Origin: Sphaerimonospora sp050942215
GTDB lineage: Bacteria > Actinomycetota > Actinomycetes > Streptosporangiales > Streptosporangiaceae
Direction: 5' to 3'
Length of the DNA: 64,000 nucleotides
Assembly: GCF_050942215.1 (NCBI RefSeq)
Contig: NZ_CP192056.1
Span: forward strand, 5,456,001-5,520,000
The notes beneath the pieces were generated by a model. It made no database searches and was not told where the DNA came from. It saw nothing but the letters and a program-made list of their open reading frames with translations. Positions 26,770 to 35,244 of the stretch are shown one piece after another; the stretch's first letter is position 1, and each line of letters begins with the position of its first letter. Position numbers and translations under genes: made by a program.

Positions 26770-28709
26770 CCGGATCCTACGCTTACCGGGAATATCATGA
26801 CGGGCCGGACCCGCTGGCCCCGCCGTACGACGTGCGCTCGGCGCTCGACGACATGGGCGACGCGATCCTGTCGGGGTCCACGCCGCTCGACGCGCTGCGC
26901 GACCTGCTCCGGCGCGGCCTACCCGGAGCGCCGGATCGGCGCGGGCTGGACGACCTCCTCCGGGAGGTACGGCGACGCCGCGGCGAGCTGCGGGAGAGCA
27001 CCCGGCTCGACGGCACCCTGGAGCGGGCCCGGGCGCTGCTGGACAAGGCGATCGGCCAGGAACGGGCGGAACTGACGCCGGACGACGACGGCCGGTTCCG
27101 GGAGGCGCTCCTCGACGCGCTGCCGTCCGACACCGCCCGCGCGATCCGGGAGCTGGCCGGCTACGACTGGCGCTCGGCCGCCGCGCGGCGGACGTTCGAG
27201 GAGCTGCGCGACCTGCTGCGCCGGGAGGTGCTCGACAGCCGGTTCCGTGGCATGCGCGAGGCGCTGACCGATCCGGACCCGGCGGCGATGGAGCGCGTCC
27301 GGCGGATGATGTCCGATCTGAACGACATGCTGGAGCGGGACGCGCGAGGTGAGCACACCCAGGAGGACTTTGACCAGTTCATGGGGAAATACGGGGACAT
27401 GTTCCCGGAGAACCCGCGCAACTTGACGGAACTGGTCGATCAGCTCGCCCGCCGCGCCGCCGCCGCACAGCGGCTGCTCGCCTCGCTCACCCCGCGGCAG
27501 CGCGCGGAACTGACCGCGCTGATGGAGCACACGCTGGAGCAGGCCGGCCTGACCGAGCAGATGCGCCGGCTCGGCGACGCCCTCTACGCCCGCCGCCCCG
27601 ACCTCGACTGGGGGACGCCGGAGCGGATGTCCGGCGATCGGCCGACGGGCATGGGCGACGCGGTGAACGCGCTGCAGGAGCTCGCCGACCTGGGCGACCT
27701 GGAGGCCACGCTCCGGCAGGACTACCCCGGCGCGCGGCTCGACGACATCGACGAGGAGGCGATCCGCCGGGCGCTCGGCCGGTCCGCCGTCGACGATCTG
27801 GAGGCCCTGCGACAGGTCGAGCGTGAGCTGGAGGCCCAGGGCTACCTCCGGCGGCATCGCGGCAAGCTGGAGCTCACCCCGAAGGCGGTGCGCCGGCTGG
27901 GCGAGACCGCGCTGCGCCGGGTGTTCTCGTCCCTCGACTCGGGCCGCCGCGGCGACCACGACCAGCGTGATGCCGGAACGGCCGGGGAGCCGACCGGCTC
28001 CAACCGGCCCTGGCGGTTCGGCGACGAACAGCCCATCGACGTCGTACGCACGGTCGTCAACGCCGTACGGCGGGGCGGCCGGCCCCCGGTGACCCTGTCC
28101 GTCGACGACTTCGAGGTGGCCGAGACCGAGCGCAGAAGCGCCGCCGCGGTGTGCCTGCTGGTCGACCTGAGCTACTCGATGGCCCTGCGCGGCACCTGGG
28201 CCGCGGCCAAACAGACCGCGCTGGCGCTCCAGGCGCTGGTGGCGGCCAGGTTCCCGCAGGACGCTGTGCAGATCATCGGGTTCTCCAACTACGCGCGGGT
28301 GCTGCGTGCCGACGAGCTCGCCGGACTGGAGTGGGACATGGTGCAGGGCACGAACCTGCACCACGCGCTGCTGATCGCGGGCCGCCATCTCGACCGCCAC
28401 CCCGACTTCGAACCGGTCGTCCTGGTGGTCACCGACGGTGAGCCGACCGCACACCTCATGCCGAACGGCGTGCCGCGCTTCGACTGGCCGCCGTCGCGGG
28501 AGACGCTGACGCTGACCCTCGCCGAGGTCGACAAGATGACCAGGCGACGGGCCACCATCAACATCTTCATGCTCGCCCCCGACGACAGGCTTCGCGAGTT
28601 CGTCGACGAGATCGCCCGGCGCAACGGCGGCCGCGTCTTCTCCCCCGACGCCGACCGCCTCGGCGAGTACGTCGTCAGCGACTTCCTCCGCGCCCGCACC
28701 CGCCGCTGA
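26766..28709 (+). CDS. VWA-domain (CoxE-like) partner of the MoxR ATPase
   Basis: The 647-residue protein starts with GTG overlapping the ATPase stop. Residues 1-440 are helical and charged. The C-terminal von Willebrand A domain has the MIDAS motif DLSYS in CLLVDLSYSM, the Thr in VQGTNLHHALLIA and the Asp in VVLVVTDGEPT. The metal site therefore looks intact. It probably recruits a substrate to the ATPase. There is no signal peptide, so it is cytoplasmic. Confidence 0.93.
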   Translation: MTGSYAYREYHDGPDPLAPPYDVRSALDDMGDAILSGSTPLDALRDLLRRGLPGAPDRRGLDDLLREVRRRRGELRESTRLDGTLERARALLDKAIGQERAELTPDDDGRFREALLDALPSDTARAIRELAGYDWRSAAARRTFEELRDLLRREVLDSRFRGMREALTDPDPAAMERVRRMMSDLNDMLERDARGEHTQEDFDQFMGKYGDMFPENPRNLTELVDQLARRAAAAQRLLASLTPRQRAELTALMEHTLEQAGLTEQMRRLGDALYARRPDLDWGTPERMSGDRPTGMGDAVNALQELADLGDLEATLRQDYPGARLDDIDEEAIRRALGRSAVDDLEALRQVERELEAQGYLRRHRGKLELTPKAVRRLGETALRRVFSSLDSGRRGDHDQRDAGTAGEPTGSNRPWRFGDEQPIDVVRTVVNAVRRGGRPPVTLSVDDFEVAETERRSAAAVCLLVDLSYSMALRGTWAAAKQTALALQALVAARFPQDAVQIIGFSNYARVLRADELAGLEWDMVQGTNLHHALLIAGRHLDRHPDFEPVVLVVTDGEPTAHLMPNGVPRFDWPPSRETLTLTLAEVDKMTRRRATINIFMLAPDDRLREFVDEIARRNGGRVFSPDADRLGEYVVSDFLRARTRR

Positions 28710-28715
28710 CCCCCA

Positions 28716-28910
28716 CCCCGTGATCTTGCAGTTTCTCGCAAACCATCCCACTGACCAGCGCGGATCTCACCAGTGATCTTGCAGATACTTGCAGACGAGC
28801 CATCTGACCTGCGTTCACCGCATTCGTGATCTTGCAGTTACAAGTGCACGATCACGAACATGAAACCCCTGGCCAAGGCTCAACGTGCGAGCAGTCGCAA
28901 GATCACGGGG
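28716..28910. repeat. Interspersed inverted-repeat element, copy A
   Basis: A 195-bp block bounded by an inverted repeat: CCCCGTGATCTTGCAGTTTC at 28716 and its degenerate inverse ending GCAAGATCACGGGG at 28910. Forward units of GTGATCTTGCA lie at 28720, 28773 and 28826. The third pairs with TGCACGATCAC (28845) as a central palindrome, and one further inverted unit follows. Spacers contain a recurring TGACCTGC-like motif. It begins six bases after the VWA stop. It shares unit order and spacer sequence with copy B, 3.7 kb away. Confidence 0.85.
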
Positions 28911-28972
28911 TTGAGGGGTGGAACATACGATTCGGGGCAGGATATGACCGGCATCTGACCTCGGGCGGTCTG

Positions 28973-29077
28973 ATGCGTGAGTGGCGCATTCTCCACGAGA
29001 TTCACGATCAACAGGAGCCTCCGGAGGTGCACATCCTCGACATCAGACACCGCGCGGAGGCATGCCGTCAGCGCTGA
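28973..29077 (+). pseudogene. RelE/ParE-type toxin C-terminal remnant
   Basis: The frame reads MREWRILHEIHDQQEPPEVH and then ILDIRHRAEACRQR. This is the usual last third of RelE/ParE-family toxins (EWR-ILYEID---V-ILDIRHRREAYR). No N-terminal half is found: the upstream in-frame sequence runs into repeat copy A. No antitoxin gene is adjacent. The gene appears truncated, possibly at the repeat element. The rest of the 28911-29215 gap shows no other coding signal. Confidence 0.5.
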
Positions 29078-29215
29078 CCTTCATGAGAAGAGTCGCTCCT
29101 CAGGGCGGTCGTCACCGCTGCCGCTGGCGGGCCCGGTGGAGCGCCTCGGTGTCGGGAGACCTCCGAGACCGCATCGGAACCGGATCCCGGCCGGGAAAGG
29201 CGATAGCCTCGCCGC

Positions 29216-29647
29216 ATGTCGTTCTCCAGCAACCTGCTGCTGTGGCTGCACGTAGGGTTCTCGATCTTCGCGCTCGGGCCGCTGACCGCGGTCACCAGCG
29301 TCACCCCTCGCTACATCCGCGCGCACGACGTCAACGTGCTGCGTTATCTCAACCGCTCCACCCGGCTGTTCGGGCTGCTGACGCTGGGCGTGTTCCTCTT
29401 CGGAATGCTGCTGGGCGGCGGAGCCCTGGGCCGGCCCTACCTGTCCGCGTCGATGACCCTGTTCATCGTGGCGGGGGCGCTCCTGATGATCATTGAGCGT
29501 GATCAGCGTACCGCGATCAAGGCGCTGTCCACCGAGACCACGGAGGACGACGCCAAGGTGCAGACCGGGCGGATTGCCGCTCTCTCCGGCATCACCGCCC
29601 TGATCTGGCTGGTCATCCTCGCCCTTATGGTCTTCTTCAACCCTTGA
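29216..29647 (+). CDS. DUF2269-like integral membrane protein
   Basis: The 143-residue protein has about four membrane segments: NLLLWLHVGFSIFALGPLTA, LFGLLTLGVFLFGMLLGG, SMTLFIVAGALLMI and ITALIWLVILALMVFF. HVGFSIFALGP near the N-terminus, with a membrane-embedded His, is typical of DUF2269-like proteins of unknown function. The last codons (FFNP, then TGA) run into TTGACCTCC, the terminus of an IS200/IS605-like end, so the stop codon and perhaps the native C-terminus were altered by insertion. ATG at 29216 lacks a strong ribosome-binding site. Confidence 0.8.
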   Translation: MSFSSNLLLWLHVGFSIFALGPLTAVTSVTPRYIRAHDVNVLRYLNRSTRLFGLLTLGVFLFGMLLGGGALGRPYLSASMTLFIVAGALLMIIERDQRTAIKALSTETTEDDAKVQTGRIAALSGITALIWLVILALMVFFNP

Positions 29648-29680
29648 CCTCCTCCCCGGCCTGAGCGCCGGGGACTCCCC
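29644..29680 (-). mobile_element. IS200/IS605-type right-end remnant
   Basis: On the minus strand the sequence reads GGGGAGTCCCCGGCGCTCAG and then GCCGGGGAGGAGGTCAA. The CCCCGGC/GCCGGGG hairpin followed by a terminal TCAA is the usual right end (and TnpB guide-RNA scaffold end) of actinobacterial IS200/IS605 elements. No intact tnpA or tnpB is present. Sequence from 29690 to 29940 contains another hairpin (GAAGCCGAAGG with CCTTCTGCGGCTTC, 29868-29900) but no convincing reading frame. A deleted element or a non-autonomous derivative is likely. Confidence 0.5.
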
Positions 29681-29974
29681 GCGTCGCCGTGGGGTTCTTA
29701 CTGCTTCTGCTAGGCCGCGTGCGCGGCGGAGGTTACGGGCGGTGCCGTCGGAGTCGCCTCGCCTGGTCGTACCCGCCCTCCACAGTCGTTCATGCCGTGT
29801 CCAGACGGCCCGGCGGCCACGGTCGTACCAGAACCGCGCTGCCCCTCCAGCAGACATCATCGCTCTGAAGCCGAAGGACAGGGCCTTCTGCGGCTTCTTC
29901 GTAAAACGATTCCCTCTTCTCCCCTTTGTCCGGTAGAACGTCTTTGGCCCAAAACGGGGGGGGAAGAGGATCGG

Positions 29975-31192
29975 GTGCACCTTGCGACGCGACGCCGTGC
30001 GACCTGGGCGCTGATCGCCCTCGCCGTCGGCGCCTTCGCCTATGTCACCGCCGAGCTGCTGCCCATCGGGCTGCTGACGGTGATGGCCGCCGATCTGCGT
30101 CGGTCGCCGGCCGAGACGGGCCTGCTCGTCACCGGATACGCCGCCGTCGTGGTGCTCGCGTCGCTGCCGCTCACCCGGCTCACCCAACGGGTGCCACGGC
30201 GCACGCTGCTGATCGTCACCCTGGGCGTGTTCGTCGCCGGGACGCTGCTGACCGCGGTGGCGCCGAACTATCCGGTGCTGCTCGGCGGGCGGCTGCTGGT
30301 CGCGGCCACCCAGGCGCTCTTCTGGGCGGTCGCGACCCCGGCGGCCGCCGCGATGTTCCCCCCGGAGTTCCGGGGGCGGGCCATCGCCCGGCTGTCGATC
30401 GGCAGCGCGCTCGGGCCCGTCCTCGGCGTACCGACCGGCACCTGGCTCGGCCAGCAGTTCGGCTGGCGGGTCGCGTTGGCCCTGACCGCCGCTGTCGGCC
30501 TCGTCACCTGCGTCACCATCGCGAAGCTCATGCCGGGCGACCGGCGGGCAGGGGCCGGCGCGAACGGCCATCAGCCGGGCCGGGGGGCGACGCCGGACGC
30601 CCGCCGCTACGCCCTCCTCATCGTCGCCACCGTGGTGGGAGTGGGCGGATACCTCACGGCGTACACCTACATCACCCCGTTCCTGCTCGAGTTCGCCGGC
30701 TTCACCCCGTCCGCGCTCAGCCCGCTGCTGCTCGCCTCCGGGATCGCCGGCGTCGGCGGGACGATCGCGATCGGCCGACTGCTCGACACCGGCCCCCGCG
30801 CCGCGCTGCTCCTGCCGCTCGCCCTCCTCACCGGCGCGCTGCTCACCCTGTACGCCTTCGGGGCCGTGCCCCCCGTGGCGGTGACCGGCCTCTGCGTCAT
30901 GGGCCTGTCGTTCAGCGCGCTGGCCGCCGCCATCGCGAGCCGCGGGCTCCAGGTGGCCCCGGGGAGCACGGACATGGCCTCCGCCGGCACCGGCTCGGCC
31001 TTCAACATCGGCATCGCGGGCGGCTCGCTGCTCGGCGGCGCGCTCATCGACCACACGGGCGTCCGGAGCGTGACCGTGGCCGGTGCCGTGCTGACCGCGG
31101 CGGCACTCGCCGTACTACTGTGCGAACGATGGCTGCCCGCGGCCGGTTCCGCCGCGCCGGGCCGCACCACCCCGGCGCGGAGCGGAAACTAG
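29975..31192 (+). CDS. MFS transporter, DHA1/AraJ-like exporter
   Basis: The 405-residue protein has about 12 membrane segments. It has the N-terminal AFAYVTAELLPIGLLTVMA pattern, the loop 2-3 motif LTRLTQRVPRRTLL and the motif-C-like segment ALGPVLGVPTGTWLGQQFGW, all typical of drug:H+ antiporter 1 or sugar/arabinose efflux relatives. GTG at 29975 follows GAAGAGGA with a four-base gap, so the start is well supported; the longer frame to 29792 runs through IS-derived sequence. Its stop is five bases from the convergent metB stop. The substrate is unknown. Confidence 0.9.
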   Translation: MHLATRRRATWALIALAVGAFAYVTAELLPIGLLTVMAADLRRSPAETGLLVTGYAAVVVLASLPLTRLTQRVPRRTLLIVTLGVFVAGTLLTAVAPNYPVLLGGRLLVAATQALFWAVATPAAAAMFPPEFRGRAIARLSIGSALGPVLGVPTGTWLGQQFGWRVALALTAAVGLVTCVTIAKLMPGDRRAGAGANGHQPGRGATPDARRYALLIVATVVGVGGYLTAYTYITPFLLEFAGFTPSALSPLLLASGIAGVGGTIAIGRLLDTGPRAALLLPLALLTGALLTLYAFGAVPPVAVTGLCVMGLSFSALAAAIASRGLQVAPGSTDMASAGTGSAFNIGIAGGSLLGGALIDHTGVRSVTVAGAVLTAAALAVLLCERWLPAAGSAAPGRTTPARSGN

Positions 31193-31196
31193 AGCG

Positions 31197-32336
31197 TCAG
31201 CCCAGGGCCTCGGAGAGGTCGGCCAGAAGGTCGTCCACGGTCTCGATGCCGACGGACAGCCGGACGAGATCGCCGGGGACCTCCAGCGGCGACCCGGCGG
31301 CCGACGCGTGCGTCATCCGTCCCGGGTGCTCGATCAGCGACTCGACCCCGCCGAGCGACTCCCCGAGCGTGAACAGCCTGGCGCGGTTGCACACCTCGAT
31401 CGCGGCCTCCTCGCCCCCGGCGACGCGGAACGACACCATGCCGCCGAAGCGCCGCATCTGCTTGGCCGCGACCTCGTGTCCCGGGTGATCCGGCAGGCCC
31501 GGATAGAGCACCTGGGTCACCTTCGGGTGCGACAGCAGCAGGTCGGCCACCCGCTCGGCGTTGTCGCAGTGCCGGTCCATCCGTACGCCCAGCGTCTTCA
31601 GCCCGCGCAGGGTCAGCCACGCGTCGAACGGCCCGGCCACCGCGCCCATCGCGTTCTGGTGGTAGGCGAGCCGCTCCCCCAGGTCGGCTGAGCCGGCGAC
31701 CAGCGCGCCGCCGACCACGTCGGAGTGGCCCCCGACGTACTTGGTCGTCGAGTGGATCACCACGTCGGCGCCGAGCGCCAGCGGCTGCTGCAGGTACGGC
31801 GAGGCGAACGTGTTGTCCACCAGCAGCAGCGCACCGGCGTCGTGGGCGACGTCCGCCAGCGCGGCGATGTCCGCGATGCCCAGCAGCGGGTTGGTGGGGG
31901 TCTCCACCCAGATCGCCCTGGTCTGCGGCCGTACGGCGGCGCGCACGGCGTCGACGTCACCGATCGGAACCGGGTCGAAGGACAGGCCCCAGCCCTCCAG
32001 CACCTTGGCGAACAGCCGGTAGGTGCCGCCGTACGCGTCATCGGGAATCAGAACGTGGTCGCCGGGACGGCACACGGTGCGCAGCAACGTGTCCTCGGCC
32101 GCCAGTCCGGACGCGAACGCGAAGCCGCGGACGCCGCCCTCCACGGCGGCGATCGCCTCCTCCAGCGCGGTCCGGGTCGGGTTCGCCGATCGGCTGTATT
32201 CATATCCGGCCCGCAGCCCGCCGACGCCGTCCTGCTTGTAGGTCGAGACGGCGTAGATGGGCGGCACGACCGCGCCGGTGTGCGGATCCGCCTCCTGGCC
32301 TGCGTGGATGGCCAGCGTTTCGAAGCCATGGTTCAT
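31197..32336 (-). CDS. metB: Cystathionine gamma-synthase/lyase family enzyme
   Basis: The 379-residue PLP enzyme has the PLP-lysine motif VIHSTTKYVGGHSD and LLVDNTFASPYLQQPLALG. The N-terminal GFETLAIHAGQEADPHTGAV and C-terminal LGGVESLIEHPGRMTHAS are typical of the Cys/Met-metabolism family. Its position next to cystathionine beta-synthase fits transsulfuration. Synthase versus lyase cannot be settled from sequence alone. ATG at 32336 is chosen; upstream in-frame codons encode a low-complexity Trp-Gly repeat from the G-rich tract and are not coding. A run of G-triplets sits 60 bases before the start. Confidence 0.93.
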   Translation of the reverse strand: MNHGFETLAIHAGQEADPHTGAVVPPIYAVSTYKQDGVGGLRAGYEYSRSANPTRTALEEAIAAVEGGVRGFAFASGLAAEDTLLRTVCRPGDHVLIPDDAYGGTYRLFAKVLEGWGLSFDPVPIGDVDAVRAAVRPQTRAIWVETPTNPLLGIADIAALADVAHDAGALLLVDNTFASPYLQQPLALGADVVIHSTTKYVGGHSDVVGGALVAGSADLGERLAYHQNAMGAVAGPFDAWLTLRGLKTLGVRMDRHCDNAERVADLLLSHPKVTQVLYPGLPDHPGHEVAAKQMRRFGGMVSFRVAGGEEAAIEVCNRARLFTLGESLGGVESLIEHPGRMTHASAAGSPLEVPGDLVRLSVGIETVDDLLADLSEALG

Positions 32337-32395
32337 GCCGTCGAGACTAGCCGCAGCAGGAACCACCCACCCGTCCTCGCCCTTCCCCACCCCGT

Positions 32396-32440
32396 CCACC
32401 CACCCCACCCACCCCACCCACCCCACCCACCCCACCCACC
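32396..32440 (-). repeat. Five tandem 9-bp repeats, G-quadruplex-prone, in the metB leader
   Basis: Five perfect copies of CCACCCACC on the plus strand give a run of GGG and GG tracts (GGTGGGTGG) on the metB coding strand, 60-105 bases before its start codon. If transcribed, it could fold into an RNA G-quadruplex. It directly abuts repeat copy B. Confidence 0.85.
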
Positions 32441-32687
32441 CCGTGATCTTGCAGTTTCTCGCAGGCCACCCTCTTGACCTGCACGGAACAGCTTGGTGAT
32501 CTTGCAGTTTCTCGCACGCGAGGCACCTGAACTGCGGCGACGCGTTTCGTGATCTTGCAGTCGCCAGTGCAAGATCACGCATGGTGTTTTCGCTGTTCAG
32601 GGTATAGGTGTGCGAGAAACTGCAAGATCACGAACGGAGAATCCCCTGCTCACGGCCCCCATGTGCGAGCATTCGCAAGATCACGGG
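32439..32687. repeat. Interspersed inverted-repeat element, copy B
   Basis: A 249-bp block with the same plan as copy A. Forward units start at 32443 and 32496, both followed by GTTTCTCGCA. A central perfect palindrome has arms CGTGATCTTGCA (32548-32559) and TGCAAGATCACG (32568-32579). Inverted units follow at 32611-32631 (an exact inverse of the forward unit) and 32664-32687. Spacers share CCCCTG and TGTGCGAG-type words with copy A. The block lies between metB and cbs; no reading frame is credible in the 385-bp gap. Confidence 0.88.
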
Positions 32688-32721
32688 CGTGGGGTGTGTG
32701 GGGCGTGGGGGGGAGGGATCT

Positions 32722-34092
32722 TCAGTGGTTGGCGAGGAAGGCCAGGAGGTCCTGGCGGGTGACCATGCCGACGGGCTTGCCGTCGTCCAGCACCACCGCG
32801 GCGTCGGCCTTCTCCAGCGCCTCGACGGCACGGGCGACCGGCTCGCCAATGCCGATCATGGGCAGAGGCGCCGACATGTGGTCGCCGAGCTCGTCCTCCG
32901 AGGACATCCTGCCCCGGTAGAGGCCCTCCAGGAGGTCCCGCTCGACGATCGAGCCGACGACCTCGGCCGCCATGACCGGGGGCTCCTCCTTCATCACCGG
33001 CAGCTGGGACACGCTGTACTCACGCATGATCGAGATCGCCGTGCCGACGGACTCGTGCGGATGCACGTGGACGAACTCCGGCAGCCCCGACCTCTTGCGG
33101 CCGAGCACGTCGCCGACCAGCCCCTCCTCGCTGGAGGTGGTGAGGAATCCGTAGTCGGCCATCCACTCGTCATTGAAGATCTTCGACAGATATCCGCGCC
33201 CGCCGTCCGGCAGCAGCACCACGACGACGTCGTCGGGCCCCGCCGCCTTGGCCACCCGCAGGGACGCCACGACCGCCATCCCGCACGATCCGCCGACCAG
33301 CAGCGCCTCCTCCCTGGCCAGGCGGCGCGTCATCAGGAAGGAGTCGCGGTCGGAGACCGCGATGACCTCGTCGCAGATCGTCGTGTCGTAGGTGGCCGGC
33401 CAGATGTCCTCGCCGACGCCCTCGACCAGGTAGGGACGGCCGGTGCCGCCGGAGTAGACCGACCCCTCCGGGTCGGCACCGATGATCTTCACCTTGCCGC
33501 CGGAGACCTCCTTGAGGTACCTCCCGGTGCCGCTGATCGTGCCGCCGGTGCCGATGCCCGCCACGAAGTGGGTCACCCGGCCCTCGGTCTGCTCCCAGAT
33601 CTCCGGGCCCGTCGAGTGGTAGTGGCTGGCCGGGTTGTCCGGGTTGGAGTACTGGTCCGGCTTCCAGGCGTTCGGCGTCTCCCTGGCCAGCCTGTCGGAG
33701 ACCGAGTAGTACGAGTCCGGGTGGTCGGGCGAGACGGCGGTCGGGCACACCACCACCTCGGCGCCGTACGCGCGCAGCACCGCTATTTTGTCCTGGGCCA
33801 CCTTGTCCGGGCAGACGAACAGGCAGCGGTAACCTTTCTCCTGTGCCACGATGGCCAGCCCGACGCCCGTGTTGCCCGAGGTCGGTTCGACGATCGTCCC
33901 GCCGGGACGGAGCGCGCCGCTCCGCTCGGCGGCCTCGACCATCCGCAGCGCGATCCGGTCCTTGACCGAGCCGCCCGGGTTGAAGTATTCGACCTTGGCC
34001 AGCACTTGGGCGGGCACGCCCGCCGTCACCTTACGAAGCCGGACGAGCGGCGTGTCACCCATCAGCTCGATCAGCGAGTCGTGTACGCGCAC
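32722..34092 (-). CDS. cbs: Cystathionine beta-synthase with C-terminal CBS pair
   Basis: The ~456-residue PLP enzyme condenses serine and homocysteine to cystathionine. The PLP lysine lies in NPGGSVKDRIA, the substrate loop is EPTSGNTGVG, and the phosphate-binding loop is GIGTGGTISGTG. Two CBS domains (about 335-455, ending VLDDGKPVGMVTRQDLLAFL) form a Bateman module, as in eukaryotic and actinobacterial CBS, and may bind S-adenosylmethionine or nucleotides. The N-terminal haem domain of animal enzymes is absent. GTG at 34092 gives the family-like start (M/V)RVHDSLIELMGDTPLV; GTG at 34104 is an alternative. metB follows on the same strand after the repeat-rich gap. Confidence 0.95.
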   Translation of the reverse strand: MRVHDSLIELMGDTPLVRLRKVTAGVPAQVLAKVEYFNPGGSVKDRIALRMVEAAERSGALRPGGTIVEPTSGNTGVGLAIVAQEKGYRCLFVCPDKVAQDKIAVLRAYGAEVVVCPTAVSPDHPDSYYSVSDRLARETPNAWKPDQYSNPDNPASHYHSTGPEIWEQTEGRVTHFVAGIGTGGTISGTGRYLKEVSGGKVKIIGADPEGSVYSGGTGRPYLVEGVGEDIWPATYDTTICDEVIAVSDRDSFLMTRRLAREEALLVGGSCGMAVVASLRVAKAAGPDDVVVVLLPDGGRGYLSKIFNDEWMADYGFLTTSSEEGLVGDVLGRKRSGLPEFVHVHPHESVGTAISIMREYSVSQLPVMKEEPPVMAAEVVGSIVERDLLEGLYRGRMSSEDELGDHMSAPLPMIGIGEPVARAVEALEKADAAVVLDDGKPVGMVTRQDLLAFLANH

Positions 34093-34213
34093 GGAGAAGA
34101 CCACCTTGATTTACCGAAGCTTTGTCAGCCTGCCCCCAGCCGAAGTCCCGTAGGGGTGGCCGGGGCTCGGCTAATTTCTCTCCCAAACCGTACCGCCAGA
34201 CGAGGGGAGAACC

Positions 34214-35197
34214 GTGTTCTGGACGTCGAGCGCGGCACGTGCCGCGCGGCGCATCGCCACCGCCGCCGCGCTGGGCGGAGGCGGCCTGACCGCATTGGGC
34301 GCGCTCACGTACGGACTGCTCATCGCCGAGGCGATGGTCGCGAGGAGGATCGTCGGCCGGCCGCACGGCGACACCGGCCCGGACGCCGACGGGGTCTACG
34401 GGCCGTTCCCCGGCGACGCCGTCTCCGGCGAACCGATCAGCATGGTCATGCTCGGCGACTCCACCGCCGTGGGCCTCGGCATGACCGACCCCGCCGACAC
34501 CCCCGCGGTCAACATCGCGCTCGGCCTCGCCACCGTCGCCGAGCGTCCGGTGCGGCTGCACGTGTACGGCGAGTCCGGCGCGGAGTCGGCCCACCTGGAC
34601 GGCCAGGTCGACCGGGCGATCGAGGCACGTCCTGAGATCGCCGTCATCTTCATCGGCGCCAACGACGTGACGAGTGCCACTTCGCCGGCCCGTGCCGTAC
34701 GGCATCTGCAGACGGCGGTGCGGCGGCTGCGCGAGGCGGGCGCCGAGGTGGTCGTCGGGACCTGCCCCGACCTGGGCACGATCCGCCCGCTCGCCCAGCC
34801 GCTCCGGTGGGTGACCCGGCGCTGGTCCCGCCTGCTGGCGGCCGCACAGACGGTGGCCGTCATCGAGGCCGGCGGCCGTACCGTGGCCTTCGCCGACCTG
34901 CTCGGACCCGAGTTCGACGCCAACCCTGCCGAGATGTTCGGACCTGATCGTTATCATCCATCTGCCCAAGGTTACCTACAATCCGCTTACGCGGTGCTAC
35001 CGTCTGTATGCGCCGCGTTGGGGTTGTGGCCCGAGTCGGAACCACTGCGCGGCGAAGGATCGCATCTGGCGGCAATGGCCGTAGAGGAACCCGGCACCGA
35101 GGTCAGCGCGACCCGGGTCGACGGCGAAGCGGTCGGCCCCGACGGACGATGGGCCGCGATGCTCCGCCGCCGGCCCGGGCCGATGCCGAACGGCTGA
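34214..35197 (+). CDS. SGNH/GDSL hydrolase with N-terminal membrane anchor
   Basis: The 327-residue protein has an N-terminal hydrophobic segment (about 14-40). The SGNH domain carries the block I nucleophile in MVMLGDSTAVGLG, block III in IFIGANDVTS and block V in DRYHPSAQGY (Asp and His of the triad). The block II Gly lies in GESGAESAHL. It is probably a secreted or periplasm-facing esterase or lipase. The last 50 residues are hydrophilic. GTG at 34214 follows GGGGAG. It is divergent from cbs. Confidence 0.92.
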   Translation: MFWTSSAARAARRIATAAALGGGGLTALGALTYGLLIAEAMVARRIVGRPHGDTGPDADGVYGPFPGDAVSGEPISMVMLGDSTAVGLGMTDPADTPAVNIALGLATVAERPVRLHVYGESGAESAHLDGQVDRAIEARPEIAVIFIGANDVTSATSPARAVRHLQTAVRRLREAGAEVVVGTCPDLGTIRPLAQPLRWVTRRWSRLLAAAQTVAVIEAGGRTVAFADLLGPEFDANPAEMFGPDRYHPSAQGYLQSAYAVLPSVCAALGLWPESEPLRGEGSHLAAMAVEEPGTEVSATRVDGEAVGPDGRWAAMLRRRPGPMPNG

Positions 35198-35244
35198 GGC
35201 CGGTCACTCCTCGCGGTCAGGCCATCACCCCCTGTAGGAGCGAC

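Noticed and set aside
28716..28910. CRISPR array
   Set aside because: Units occur in both orientations, spacing is irregular, only a few copies exist and no cas genes are near.
32337..32582. N-terminal extension of metB rich in Trp-Gly
   Set aside because: It is the translation of the G-rich tandem repeat and repeat copy B; the true family start is at 32336.
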